From NCBI RefSeq assembly GCF_003946305.1, contig NZ_RHNS01000003.1, positions 218,525-282,524 on the forward strand: a DNA stretch of 64,000 nucleotides, read 5' to 3'. The notes under the pieces are model-generated. The model made no database searches. It saw only the letters and a list, made by a program, of their open reading frames with translations, and was not told the origin of the DNA. Source of the stretch: Lacticaseibacillus porcinae (GTDB lineage: Bacteria; Bacillota; Bacilli; Lactobacillales; Lactobacillaceae). The translations under genes were made by a program, and so were the position numbers. Shown here one piece after another: positions 46,425 to 55,375 of this stretch (the first letter of the stretch is position 1; the number at the start of each line of letters is the position of its first letter).

Positions 46425-46453
46425 ATTATAGCAAACAAACGTTCGAATTTCAA
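46425..46453 (-). promoter_or_regulatory. tnpB promoter
   Basis: TTGAAA (46448-46453), 17 bases, TATAAT (46425-46430) on the minus strand, 30 bases before the ATG. Confidence 0.75.
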
Positions 46454-46582
46454 ATTAAAAAAAACAAAAACTGCCTATCTAATCGCTAATTCTTCCCAGG
46501 AATGAATTCCTGGGTTTGCTTAGCTGACAGACTAGATCAAGTATGACGCCGCTTTTTGGCGGCATGCGCAGATTTCTGCAGA

Positions 46583-46655
46583 CGGCTGCACTGGCAACTT
46601 GTCCAATTCACCGTAATGACGCCAAATCGTCGGAGCCCACAGATTTTCGTGCCGG
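46583..46655 (-). repeat. Dispersed intergenic repeat, copy 2
   Basis: Read on the minus strand it matches copy 1 (6626-6697) over its length with about nine differences (GGCACGAAAATCTGTGGGCT... to GACAAGTTGCC). It lies in the 46515-46720 gap, which otherwise holds only a terminator. Confidence 0.75.
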
Positions 46656-46720
46656 AGGCAAGTTGGTATAGCGAAATGAAAAATAAAATTCACATTCACA
46701 AAGCCGCACATCGTTTGCAC

Positions 46721-46757
46721 AAAAAAATTGCCAGTACGAAGGATGAACTGGCAATTC
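46721..46757 (-). terminator. Terminator of the symporter gene
   Basis: AATTGCCAGT, loop, ACTGGCAATT and T7 on the minus strand, ten bases after the stop. Confidence 0.9.
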
Positions 46758-46766
46758 TTTTTGATT

Positions 46767-48164
46767 TTATAAGGTGTTGGCGACTAAATTATCGTCATCA
46801 TCTAAGACTTTGCGATCGAGGTTATCTGTCGCTTTAGCTGCGATTAAACCAGCTAAAATCGAGTCGTTGACGTTCACTGCGGTGCGGGCCATGTCGACGA
46901 TCGGATCAATGGCAATGATGACAGCCATGATCGCCACTGGCAAGTTTAAGGTGCCTAAAACCATCAGCGTGGAGAACGTTGCGCCACCGCCGACGCCAGC
47001 AGAACCAAATGATGCAATGGTGACCACTGCGACTAACGTTAAAATAAATTGAGGGGTGAAAACGTTGATCCCAACGGTTGGCGCAATGATCGTTGCGATC
47101 ATCGCAGGATAGACACCGGCGCAACCATTTTGTCCGATAGTTAAACCGAAGCTGCCAGCAAAGTTGGCAATTGCTGAATTGATCCCAAGTGATTCAGTTT
47201 GAATCTTCAAGTTCAATGGTAACGTCCCGGCACTGGTACGTGAGGTGAAGGCGAAAATCAATGCAGGCCATACTTTCTTGTAGTAGCGGATCGGGTTGAC
47301 GTGGTTGGCAAGCAAGATCAAGGTGTGGACGATCAATACCGCGATCAACGCAACGTATGCGGCAATGATGAAGACCCCGAGTTGGGCAATGGATGCGATC
47401 GAATCAGTGGCAGCAGCTTTAGTGATCAAAGCAAAGATCCCATAAGGTGTCAGCGCTAAGACTAACTTGATGATACCGTGTACCAAACGGTCTAATACGT
47501 TGATGCCTTTGGCCACTTGAGCGGCAATTTCTGGTTCAGTTTTCCGTAATCCAAGATAAGCGATCCCAGTGACAGCCGAGAAAATCACGACGGCGATGGT
47601 TGAAGTGGCGCGGGTGCCGGCAAGGTCGGCAAAAATGTTTGTTGGGAAGAAGCTGATGATTTGTTGTGGTAACGTGACCCCTTTTAATACGGATTGATGT
47701 TCTTTGATCGCGGCGAGGTTAGCAGCATCAGCGCTGGTGCCAGCAACAAAGTGTGCACCTTGCAAATGGAAAGCAAAGACTGATAATACCCCAAGCAAGG
47801 CGGCAATCGCAGTGGTGATCAAAAGAGTTGCCAACACAGTGACGCCGATTTTTCGGAGGTTAGCGACATCAGTCAATCTAGTGAATGCACCGATCAATGA
47901 CACGGCCACTAATGGTGTGATCAAGGTTTGTAGCAAAGCGACATAACCGGAGCCAACAATGCTCAACCAGTTGATAGTTTGCGTGGTGATATTAGAGGTA
48001 TTGCCCCAAATCAATTGGATCCCCAGGCCGAAGATCACCCCAACAACTAAGGAGCCGAAGACTAATTTGGTGAAGCTAGTGCCTTTACGATGGAGATAAG
48101 CGATCACACCGAGGATAATAGCAGCGACAATTAAAATTGCGATGATGGTTAAGTTTTGAGTCAT
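46767..48164 (-). CDS. TcyP-like dicarboxylate/amino-acid:cation symporter
   Basis: 465 residues, ATG 48164 with GAAAGGAAT. DAACS fold: eight membrane helices, SLIGAFTRLTD and the hairpin-loop serine-rich FTSRTSAGTLPLNL near residue 310, and IAPTVGINVF. The N-terminus (AYLHRKGTSFTKLVFGSLVVG and IQLIWG) resembles L-cystine uptake protein TcyP of Bacillus. It imports cystine or a related amino acid with H+ or Na+. A T-box leader (48271-48540) controls it, best read as a methionine specifier. Confidence 0.87.
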   Translation of the reverse strand: MTQNLTIIAILIVAAIILGVIAYLHRKGTSFTKLVFGSLVVGVIFGLGIQLIWGNTSNITTQTINWLSIVGSGYVALLQTLITPLVAVSLIGAFTRLTDVANLRKIGVTVLATLLITTAIAALLGVLSVFAFHLQGAHFVAGTSADAANLAAIKEHQSVLKGVTLPQQIISFFPTNIFADLAGTRATSTIAVVIFSAVTGIAYLGLRKTEPEIAAQVAKGINVLDRLVHGIIKLVLALTPYGIFALITKAAATDSIASIAQLGVFIIAAYVALIAVLIVHTLILLANHVNPIRYYKKVWPALIFAFTSRTSAGTLPLNLKIQTESLGINSAIANFAGSFGLTIGQNGCAGVYPAMIATIIAPTVGINVFTPQFILTLVAVVTIASFGSAGVGGGATFSTLMVLGTLNLPVAIMAVIIAIDPIVDMARTAVNVNDSILAGLIAAKATDNLDRKVLDDDDNLVANTL

Positions 48165-48270
48165 AAATAAATTCCTTTCAATGGCGAGTGACAGTTACAA
48201 CATTCGCCAGGCACATTCGTTTGATTGCCATAGTCAGGCCCCTTTCTGGTGTCGATGAAAAATACTGGGC

Positions 48271-48540
48271 AAACAAAAACGTCCCCCACTTCGCTATGAA
48301 GTGAGGGACGCATCTGCGTGTTACCACCCTAATTCGCGCAAAAGATCTACGCCTCAACGGTACGCTTTCGCATACCCGGCAAAGTAACGCTTGCCAACGG
48401 TTTGCAAGCGTGAACTTGCAACCAGCTCTGAGCTCATCTTCGGGTATTTGATCGTTAGGCCTCTCACCAAATAGCCTTTCTCTTGAAACGATCGCCTGCC
48501 GTACTCTTCTCATCGACACCGAATTATTTGAATGACGTTA
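48271..48540 (-). promoter_or_regulatory. T-box riboswitch upstream of the symporter
   Basis: Minus strand: AGAGTA box, stem I with AGAGA bulge and GGTG loop (GATCGT/ACGATC, AGGC/GCCT), a stem CGCTTGC/GCAAGCG, the T-box core AGGGTGGTAACACG (48317-48330) and a terminator GTCCCTCAC/GTGGGGGAC with T-run (48271-48309). The specifier stretch GAAGATGAG gives ATG (Met, 48435-48437) or GAT (Asp) depending on register. Promoter TTGACA-17-CATAAT at 48540-48568. Confidence 0.88.
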
Positions 48541-48568
48541 TTATGTGGGAACGAGGAGAAAGTGTCAA
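48540..48568 (-). promoter_or_regulatory. Promoter of the symporter T-box transcript
   Basis: TTGACA (48563-48568), 17 bases, CATAAT (48540-48545) on the minus strand. Confidence 0.75.
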
Positions 48569-48785
48569 CCCTAATTTCAGAAAAAGTTAATCTTTTTTAC
48601 AAATGAATGATGTACCATTCGATTGCTTCCATAGATGTCGTTAAATTTTGTTGATTTAACGGGACCGTTTTGTGAAATTGTGGCTGATCAAATTGCGTGC
48701 GTGTTATTTTTTCAGTTTCGGACCCTCATTTTATTTTAATTTTAAAGGCCTGAGAAATTTTCTGTGTTATCTTTTCTCTAATCTG

Positions 48786-48814
48786 TTGACAGGACCAATT
48801 CAGACGACTATTGT
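48786..48814 (+). promoter_or_regulatory. Promoter of the ABC-transporter T-box transcript
   Basis: TTGACA (48786-48791), 17 bases, TATTGT (48809-48814). The 48569-48785 stretch between the divergent promoters shows no other feature. Confidence 0.8.
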
Positions 48815-49096
48815 AGACAACAATAACTTGATCGAACACGTCGACAGGATAAGTAACCGCGCAATGTTGCTCAGAGAGCCGCCATTTGGTGCAAGGCGGA
48901 CAACAATCACAGTGAAAATGGTCCTTAAGTGTTTCAGCGGTGAGCATTGGTAAATCGCTGACGGGCAGACGCTCGTTACCACGTCACGGTATCGCTTCGG
49001 CTGTACCGGTTGAGGTTTATTGTGTGAGCAATAAACAACTCCAAGGTGGTAACGCGCATGTCGCCCTTGGCCTAGCAATAGGTCAAGGGCGTTTTT
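48815..49096 (+). promoter_or_regulatory. T-box riboswitch upstream of the NitT/TauT-type ABC operon
   Basis: Stem I with AAGTAA box, CAGAGAG bulge, CCGCC-ATTTGGTGCAA-GGCGG top, and the specifier stretch GAAAATGGTCC (ATG at 48918-48920). T-box core CAAGGTGGTAACGCG (49042-49056) and terminator CGCCCTTG...CAAGGGCG with TTTTT (49062-49096). A YCC block follows ATG plus a purine, as in classical T-boxes, which favours Met; AAT (Asn) is the alternative. Confidence 0.88.
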
Positions 49097-49127
49097 GATG
49101 TTCACGATCAAAGAAAGGAATGTATTT

Positions 49128-50114
49128 ATGACAGAAACATCCAACCTCTCCGAAGAGGAAGCACCACAAATTGAAGCCATCCGCGCATTTTTTGCCCCTG
49201 CTGCGATTTTTCTGACGTTGATCGCGCAGCTGATCCTCCCAAAAGCCGCTGCCGTCACCGCGAAATCGCTGCCTTGGTACACTGACGTCTTACTCGTGGC
49301 GTTGGTGATCACTGTTGCCTTGGCTTTGTATCATTTATTCACTGGCAAAGCACAAGGCTTCGTGTATAAAAGCTATTTTATCGGCGGGGTGTTCTTAGTT
49401 TTAGGGCTGTATAATCTGGTCACGTTAAAATTCGCCTTGATCAATCCGCTATTTTTCCCTAGCCCTGAATCGATCCTCAATGTCATTGTCAAAGACTGGG
49501 CCTTCTTGTTAAAGTGCTTAGGCTACTCCACGAGGTTATTGCTGACAGGACTGGCGTTTGGCATCACCACTGGGTTGATCACCGGCGTGTTGATCGGCTG
49601 GTATGCCAATTGGAGTTACTGGTTGTCGCCAGTGGTCAAACTCTTTGGCCCCATTCCTTCCACTGCTTTTATTCCAGTGGCATTGTCGGCATTTGCCACC
49701 AGCTTTCAAGCCTCAGTGTTTTTGATCGCGTTATCCACCTGGTTTCCGATCACGATTTTAACGAACTCCGGCATTATCAATGTCAAAAAAGAATTCTTTG
49801 AAGTTGCCGACACCATGGGCGCAAGCGACGCCCAAAAGATCTTCCGCGTTGCCATTCCAGGCGCTTTGCCAGACATTTTCGTCGGGATTTTCAACGGCAT
49901 TTGCTCATCGTTTATCACCTTGATGACTGCCGAAATGATCGGTGTGAAATATGGCATCGGCTGGTACATCAACTGGCAGCGTCAAATCATGGGTTACGCT
50001 AACGTCTACGCCGGCTTGTTAGTCATCGCCGTCAGCTTCAGCTTGTTGATCACGATCTTCTTTAAGATCCGCGATCACTTCCTTCGCTGGCAGAAAGGAA
50101 TCATCCAATGGTAG
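49128..50114 (+). CDS. NitT/TauT-type ABC transporter permease
   Basis: 328 residues from ATG 49128 (AAAGGAATGTATTT); the frame opens at 49095 but without a site. Six to seven membrane helices; the C-terminal half has the BPD permease EAA loop (EVADTMGASDAQKIFRVAIPGALPDI). Longer at the N-terminus than typical SsuC, with two extra helices. It forms the channel with the next two genes. Stop overlaps the ATPase start. Confidence 0.88.
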   Translation: MTETSNLSEEEAPQIEAIRAFFAPAAIFLTLIAQLILPKAAAVTAKSLPWYTDVLLVALVITVALALYHLFTGKAQGFVYKSYFIGGVFLVLGLYNLVTLKFALINPLFFPSPESILNVIVKDWAFLLKCLGYSTRLLLTGLAFGITTGLITGVLIGWYANWSYWLSPVVKLFGPIPSTAFIPVALSAFATSFQASVFLIALSTWFPITILTNSGIINVKKEFFEVADTMGASDAQKIFRVAIPGALPDIFVGIFNGICSSFITLMTAEMIGVKYGIGWYINWQRQIMGYANVYAGLLVIAVSFSLLITIFFKIRDHFLRWQKGIIQW

Positions 50115-50872
50115 AAACATTAGGCGAAATTCAAATCAATGATGTGCAAAAAATTTACCCTGCCGATGGCCTCGGGGCCAAAACCACAGAAGCGATCCAC
50201 CATGTCTCCGCGACCATTCACCCAGGCGAATTCGTCGCGTTGATCGGGCCTTCTGGTTGCGGGAAATCGACGCTATTGCGCATCCTTGCTGGCCTTGATG
50301 TCCCCACTGAAGGCACGGTGATCGTCGACGGCAACCAAATCGCCGGCCCCAGTCGCGAACGCGGCCTTGTGTTTCAAGATGCGACGCTTTATCCATGGTT
50401 GACCATCGCAGAAAATGTCCGTTTTGGGTTAAAGCTCGACCATCAAAAAGATACTGACGCCAAAGTGCAAGAGTTCATCGATTTAGTCGGATTGACCGGC
50501 TTTGAAGAGCAATACCCATCGCAACTCTCTGGGGGGATGCAGCAGCGCGTCGCCATTGCTCGCGCGTTGATCAACTACCCGAAGATCTTGTTATTCGATG
50601 AACCCTTCGGCGCCTTAGATGCTTTCACGCGTATGCGGCTACATGATCAACTGATCAACATTTGGCAAAAGCGCAAATTGACGATGGTCATCGTCACTCA
50701 TGATGTGGAAGAAGCCGTGTACCTCGCTGATCGCGTGTTCACCATGACGCCTCGGCCAGCAATTTTAAAAGAGATCGTGCCAGTGAACTTACCACATCCG
50801 CGCGATCGCAACAGTCCAGAATTCATTGCATTAAAAGAAAAAGTCTTGGGGATCTTAAATTTTAAGGCGTAA
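50108..50872 (+). CDS. NitT/TauT-type ABC transporter ATPase
   Basis: 254 residues, ATG 50108 overlapping the permease by seven bases. Walker A GPSGCGKST, signature LSGGMQQRVAIARAL, Walker B ILLFDEPFGALDA and switch His in VTHDVEEAVYLADRV. SsuB/TauB/NrtD class. Energises uptake with the adjacent permease and binding protein. Confidence 0.93.
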   Translation: MVETLGEIQINDVQKIYPADGLGAKTTEAIHHVSATIHPGEFVALIGPSGCGKSTLLRILAGLDVPTEGTVIVDGNQIAGPSRERGLVFQDATLYPWLTIAENVRFGLKLDHQKDTDAKVQEFIDLVGLTGFEEQYPSQLSGGMQQRVAIARALINYPKILLFDEPFGALDAFTRMRLHDQLINIWQKRKLTMVIVTHDVEEAVYLADRVFTMTPRPAILKEIVPVNLPHPRDRNSPEFIALKEKVLGILNFKA

Positions 50873-50895
50873 TTGCCAACGAGGAGTGTCAAGTA

Positions 50896-51957
50896 ATGAA
50901 AAAGCAAAACAACAAGAAAACGGCGTGGATCGCCGTGGCAGTGGTCGCAGTGCTCGCGATTTTACTCGCTGTGGTGTTCGTTAATCAAAACAAAAAGTCC
51001 GCATCTAGTAGCAAAACCCAAACCACTGCGATCACCAACAACAAAAAAGACGATAACTATGTTTTAAAGCTCGGCGAAGCTGGCGGTGTCTGTGGTGCCC
51101 CACAACAAATCGCCCAAGCAAAAGGCTTTTTCAAAAAAGTCGGGTTGAAATACAAAATCGTCAAAACTTCCGCTGATTCTTCTGCGGTTGAAACCGTCAC
51201 TTCTGGTAAAGTCGATGCTTCTAACACCTTGTTAGGCTCGATCATTCAACCATTAGCCAACGGCGCACAATTGAAGATCACCACTGGTTTACATACTGGC
51301 TGTGTCAGCTTACTGACGGCTAAAGGCTCGACCATCAAATCTGCTAAAGATTTCGTCGGCAAGAAAATTGGGGTTTCCACTGTTGCCGGCACTGAAGCCA
51401 CTTTCACCAAGCGTTGGTTAGGCGATAACGGCGTTGACGTCAACTCCAACACGTCTAAAGTGCAATTCGTGCAATATGATGCATCTGAATTATCAATTGC
51501 TTTGGCAAAAGGTCAAGTGGATGCGATCGCCATTGAAGATCCTGATGTCCAAATCGCCGTTAAGCAATACGGCTTTAACGTGTTAGCAAGTTCTGCTAAA
51601 ACTGCCCCATTCAACACCGAATATTGCTGTGTTGCCTTTGTTTCTGACAAACTTGCTAAAGAACATCCAGAAGTTGCGCGTAAGTACACTTTAGCAATGC
51701 AAGAAGCAACAAAGTGGGTCAAGAACCACCAAGGTGAAACTGCAAAAATTGCCATCGCCAAGAAATATGTTGCCGGCAAAGCGTCTGTGAACATGGAAGC
51801 CATGGCCACCTACAACTGGAAAGCCTCTTATAACGGCGGGACCAAAGCCTTTGTTCAAGCTGGGACTGATCTGCAAAAACTCGGCATCGTCAACAAAGAC
51901 ACTGATCTCAACGCCTTAGCCAAGAACTCCTTCATCAAGTTTGATGGCGTGAAGTAA
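50896..51957 (+). CDS. NitT/TauT-type substrate-binding protein
   Basis: 353 residues, ATG 50896 with CGAGGAG. An N-terminal helix (IAVAVVAVLAILLAVVFV, about 12-30) anchors it; no lipobox cysteine follows. NMT1/SsuA-like domain: GGVCGAPQQIAQAKGFF, DASNTLLGSIIQPLANGA, ARKYTLAMQEATKWV. With the T-box leader a sulfur compound or methionine-related substrate is more likely than nitrate. Terminator at 51967. Confidence 0.87.
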   Translation: MKKQNNKKTAWIAVAVVAVLAILLAVVFVNQNKKSASSSKTQTTAITNNKKDDNYVLKLGEAGGVCGAPQQIAQAKGFFKKVGLKYKIVKTSADSSAVETVTSGKVDASNTLLGSIIQPLANGAQLKITTGLHTGCVSLLTAKGSTIKSAKDFVGKKIGVSTVAGTEATFTKRWLGDNGVDVNSNTSKVQFVQYDASELSIALAKGQVDAIAIEDPDVQIAVKQYGFNVLASSAKTAPFNTEYCCVAFVSDKLAKEHPEVARKYTLAMQEATKWVKNHQGETAKIAIAKKYVAGKASVNMEAMATYNWKASYNGGTKAFVQAGTDLQKLGIVNKDTDLNALAKNSFIKFDGVK

Positions 51958-51966
51958 TTTTCGTGA

Positions 51967-51998
51967 AGTCTCGAATCGTCATGATTCGAGGCTTTTTT
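51967..51998 (+). terminator. Terminator of the ABC operon
   Basis: TCTCGAATC, loop, GATTCGAGG then TTTTTT. Confidence 0.88.
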
Positions 51999-52050
51999 GC
52001 GTTGTGAGGTAATTTCTGCGCATAATAGCGGTGAATAGGAGTTGACTATT

Positions 52051-52752
52051 ATGGCTTTCAAAAATCAACGGATCTTAATTATCGGCGGCACCTCAGGCTT
52101 TGGCGCTTCAGTCGCAAACTCAGCCTTGAAAGCTGGCGCTCATGTGCATGTCATCGGCCATGACGCCATTCGCCTGCATAAATTTTTAATGACACATCCT
52201 GGGATCGCCGGTTCCTCACTTGATGCGAGCGATCCTGAAGCGCTAGATGACTATTTTGATCGTCACGACGATTACGATCACTTGGTTTCAACGCTTGGCG
52301 GTGCAATGGGTGGTGGCTTCTTAGATAGCGACATCGCGTTGATCCGCAAAACTATCGAAGATAAGTTCTTTGCGAACCTGACGTTGGCACGCGCAGCCGT
52401 CGGTCACATCACGCAAAGTATGACTTTCACCTCGGGTTCTGGTGGTCATCCCCAAGATGCCAGTGGCGCGATCATTGGCAATCAAGCCATCAACACTATG
52501 GTGAAAGGATTGGCTGTCGAACTTGCGCCACGTGTTCGTGTGAATGCCGTCTCCCCAACATGGACGCAAACTGGATTATGGCGCGGACTTTCGGAACAAC
52601 AACTGGCTCAACAAGCCCAAGCTTTCGCAAAAAGCGTTCCCCTTGGTCGCACTGCCACAATTGAAGAAGTCGCGAGTGGGTATTTATATTTGATGCACAA
52701 CCAATTTATCACCGGACAAATTCTAGCGATTGATGGTGGCGTCGACTTATAA
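52051..52752 (+). CDS. Short-chain dehydrogenase-like protein with altered active site
   Basis: 233 residues from ATG 52051 (AGGAG nine bases upstream). Rossmann start ILIIGGTSGFGASVAN, ends GQILAIDGGVDL as in SDRs. The usual Ser-Tyr-x-x-x-Lys is not seen: TFTSGSGGHPQ is followed by GAIIGNQAINTM where YxxxK belongs. It may bind NAD(P) without classic dehydrogenase chemistry. Function unknown; its place between a T-box ABC operon and cop genes is not informative. Confidence 0.82.
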   Translation: MAFKNQRILIIGGTSGFGASVANSALKAGAHVHVIGHDAIRLHKFLMTHPGIAGSSLDASDPEALDDYFDRHDDYDHLVSTLGGAMGGGFLDSDIALIRKTIEDKFFANLTLARAAVGHITQSMTFTSGSGGHPQDASGAIIGNQAINTMVKGLAVELAPRVRVNAVSPTWTQTGLWRGLSEQQLAQQAQAFAKSVPLGRTATIEEVASGYLYLMHNQFITGQILAIDGGVDL

Positions 52753-52755
52753 ACG

Positions 52756-52793
52756 CAAAAAATCTGCCGAAAACATTTTTCGACAGATTTTTG
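52756..52793. terminator. Bidirectional terminator
   Basis: AAAAATCTG-C-CGAAAA and TTTTCG-A-CAGATTTTT; between convergent genes. Confidence 0.85.
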
Positions 52794-52794
52794 T

Positions 52795-54723
52795 TTATGC
52801 AGCCGCAGCTTTGGTTTCGATTTTCACACGGTTCAATAATACAGAGCTTGTGACCACTGACAAACTGGACAACGCCATCGCCAGCCCTGCAAACTCAGGA
52901 CTCAATGTCAACCCAATCGCATAAAACAACCCAGCCGCCACTGGAATACCTAACACGTTGTAAACAAAGGCCCAAAACAGATTCAACTTGATACGATTGA
53001 AGGTCTTTTTACTCAAGGCGAGTGCGCGATCGACATCCATTAAATCGTTTTTAACTAAGACAATGCCACCAGCTTCAATGGCAATATCAGTTCCAGAACC
53101 CATCGCAATGCCGACATCAGCGACAGTCAAGGCCGGCGCATCATTGATGCCATCCCCAACAAACGCGACGGCACCGTCTTTTTGCAGTGCCTGCACGTGA
53201 TCGGCTTTGTCGCCTGGCAACACATCGGCGATCACTTCATCGATCCCGACTTGCTTGGCGATTGCTTTGGCAACACGCACATTATCACCGGTCAACATCA
53301 CCGTCTTCAAGCCGCGAGCATGCAAGGCAGCAATCGCAGCTTTGGAGCTCGGCTTTGGCGCATCTTGAATGGCGATCAAACCGATCACTTGATCTTCAAC
53401 GCCAACATAAACAACCGTTTTGGCTTGATCTTGAAGCGCTGCGACTTGCGCTTTCAAGTTATCAGGCAACACACTGTCGGCAGCGAGTTTATCATTGCCG
53501 ACAAAAGCCTGCTTGCCATCTACTAACGCCGTGACCCCTTTGCCTTCGACGGCTTTAAAGTCTGAGACTGTTGCGATCGTCAAGCCATCAGTTTTTGCTT
53601 GGGCAGACACCGCAGTTGCAAGTGGGTGTTCAGAGGTCGCTTCAAGGGCGGCAGCGGTTGCCAACACTGTGGCGCGTTCGCCGATGACGTCAGTGACGAT
53701 CGGCTTGCCGTTGGTGATCGTCCCAGTTTTATCAAAGACGACAGTTTTCACATCGTTGACGGCTTCAAGCACTTCCCCATTTTTGATCAAAATGCCCATT
53801 TTCGCTGAACGACCAGTGCCGACCATTAAGGCAGTTGGGGTGGCTAAGCCTAACGCACAAGGGCAAGCGATAACGACAACAGACACGGCGAAGATCAAAC
53901 TATTAGCCACAGAGGCGCCAACGATCACATACCACACCATGAACGTTAAGATCGCAATGATCAACACCACTGGCACAAAGATATCAGACACTTTGTCGGT
54001 GAGCTTTTGGATCGGCGCATGAGAGTTTTGCGCTTTTTTCACCATTTCGACGATTTGGGAAAGCATCGTGTCATCGCCGACTTTTTTGGCGGTGTAAGTG
54101 ACAGCACCAGTCCCATTAATGGTGGCACCGATCACTGAGTCCCCGGCTTTTTTCTCGACTGGCATACTTTCACCAGTGACCATCGATTCGTCGATTGTCG
54201 ATTGTCCGTCAACGATCACACCATCAACGGCGATTTTTTCCCCTGGACGGACGCGCAGTTGATCGCCAACGACGACTTCAGACAATGGCAGGCGCACCCA
54301 AGCGCCATCACGCATGACTTCAGCGTCTTTGGCTTGCAAGTCGACCAGCTTGGCAACGGCGTTAGACGCGTTGTTGCGCATCCGCTCTTCAAAGACTTGA
54401 CCGAGCAAAACGAAAGTCGTCACCACTGCCGCAGATTCAAAGAAGACTTCACGCCCAGTGGCCATGGCGTAAATACTATAGAAGTACGCTGTGGCGGTCC
54501 CAATCGCCACCAAGGTATCCATATTGGCATGATGTTTAGTAAATGACGCCCATGCACTTTGCCAAAACGGTACCGCTGAGATCACCATCACGATGCTGGT
54601 GAGGATCAACATCGTCCACTGGCCACCAGGTAACATCCAGCCGAACAGTGGGTGGAAGATCATTTCCAATACCATGGGCAAGCTAAAGATCAGCGATACC
54701 CAAAAGCGGCTGGTAATTGACAT
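52795..54723 (-). CDS. Copper-translocating P-type ATPase (P1B-1)
   Basis: 642 residues from ATG 54723, which overlaps the previous stop (TAATG); GGAGG upstream. Motifs: TM6 [53 protein letters not shown], and the helix 7/8 Cu(I) residues YN and MALSSLS. No N-terminal metal-binding domain and no His-rich start, so CopA/CopB naming is left open. It exports Cu(I). Last gene of the copY operon. Confidence 0.93.
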   Translation of the reverse strand: MSITSRFWVSLIFSLPMVLEMIFHPLFGWMLPGGQWTMLILTSIVMVISAVPFWQSAWASFTKHHANMDTLVAIGTATAYFYSIYAMATGREVFFESAAVVTTFVLLGQVFEERMRNNASNAVAKLVDLQAKDAEVMRDGAWVRLPLSEVVVGDQLRVRPGEKIAVDGVIVDGQSTIDESMVTGESMPVEKKAGDSVIGATINGTGAVTYTAKKVGDDTMLSQIVEMVKKAQNSHAPIQKLTDKVSDIFVPVVLIIAILTFMVWYVIVGASVANSLIFAVSVVVIACPCALGLATPTALMVGTGRSAKMGILIKNGEVLEAVNDVKTVVFDKTGTITNGKPIVTDVIGERATVLATAAALEATSEHPLATAVSAQAKTDGLTIATVSDFKAVEGKGVTALVDGKQAFVGNDKLAADSVLPDNLKAQVAALQDQAKTVVYVGVEDQVIGLIAIQDAPKPSSKAAIAALHARGLKTVMLTGDNVRVAKAIAKQVGIDEVIADVLPGDKADHVQALQKDGAVAFVGDGINDAPALTVADVGIAMGSGTDIAIEAGGIVLVKNDLMDVDRALALSKKTFNRIKLNLFWAFVYNVLGIPVAAGLFYAIGLTLSPEFAGLAMALSSLSVVTSSVLLNRVKIETKAAAA

Positions 54724-54992
54724 TACTTCACCTCCACATGCCCAAAGAACATATCCATCCCACAACTATAAGTGAACGTCCCAGCTTTAGAGGTGTCGAT
54801 ATCAACAGTTTGCGGCTGATCGATCGGCAGCTCGGTTTCAAAATTGAAATCTTTGGAATGCACCACGTCTAAACAACCTTGGGTATTGGTGCGGGTAAAG
54901 GTCAATGTGGTTGGAACGCCTTGTTTGACTGTCACAGTTTCTGGTTCATAGCCACCGGCAACGGTGATGTTGATGTTTTGAATTTCTTTCAT
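54723..54992 (-). CDS. Small cupredoxin-domain protein without signal peptide
   Basis: 89 residues from ATG 54992 (AAGGAGAAC). Cupredoxin-1 fold: [26 protein letters not shown] and [16 protein letters not shown]; the CGMDM motif with the earlier Cys forms a candidate Cu site. It has no signal or membrane helix, so it should be cytoplasmic, where a CopZ-like chaperone would act. Located between the anchored cupredoxin and the ATPase. Confidence 0.85.
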   Translation of the reverse strand: MKEIQNINITVAGGYEPETVTVKQGVPTTLTFTRTNTQGCLDVVHSKDFNFETELPIDQPQTVDIDTSKAGTFTYSCGMDMFFGHVEVK

Positions 54993-55003
54993 GATTGTTC
55001 TCC

Positions 55004-55375
55004 TTATTCGATGACTAATTGGCCGTGAAACATATCCATCCCACAAGCCCAAGTGTAAGTGCCAGGTTTTGACGTGTCGATTTTGATCGCTTGCGTTTCA
55101 CCTTTAGGTAAGGCTTGGTTGATCCCAAAATCTGAGAACACCACGCGATCCAAACAACTCGACGGATCAGTTCGAGTAAAGTTCAAGACTGCTGGGACGC
55201 CGGCTTTTAACACGACGCGCTCTGGTGAATACCCACCTTTGACTAACACATCGACAGTTTGTTGTTGATCTTGCACCACGGCGGATTCAGTGGCGACAGC
55301 ATGTTTGCCGAAGAACCACCAAATAATAAACCCGATCAACGCGATGCCGACGATCAAAACGATCAATTGACTCAT
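55004..55375 (-). CDS. Membrane-anchored cupredoxin-domain protein
   Basis: 123 residues from ATG 55375, overlapping the copY stop (ATGA). One N-terminal helix (LIVLIVGIALIGFIIWWFF) followed by a cupredoxin domain similar to the downstream one: YSPERVVLKAGVPAVLNF, SSCLDRVVF, TWACGMDMFHGQLVIE. It probably displays a Cu site outside the membrane. Confidence 0.87.
   Translation of the reverse strand: MSQLIVLIVGIALIGFIIWWFFGKHAVATESAVVQDQQQTVDVLVKGGYSPERVVLKAGVPAVLNFTRTDPSSCLDRVVFSDFGINQALPKGETQAIKIDTSKPGTYTWACGMDMFHGQLVIE

Larger units (their letters stand above)
44757..46514 (-). mobile_element. TnpB-only IS200/IS605-family element
   Basis: Both edges carry a subterminal hairpin with the same AATGAATT core: CTCGG...CCGAG at 44757-44778 and CCCAGG...CCTGGG at 46495-46514. 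Between them lie tnpB and a 220-base non-coding tail. There is no TnpA, so it depends on one in trans or is immobile. Confidence 0.75.

Noticed and set aside
46532..46720. 62-codon frame to the right of the TnpB element
   Set aside because: Made of repeat copy 2 and a terminator; no ribosome site. It is also not the missing N-terminus of the cdaR-like gene.
48178..48519. 113-codon minus-strand frame
   Set aside because: It is the T-box riboswitch read as protein.
48800..49312. 170-codon minus-strand frame
   Set aside because: It is antisense to the second T-box and the start of the permease gene; no ribosome site.
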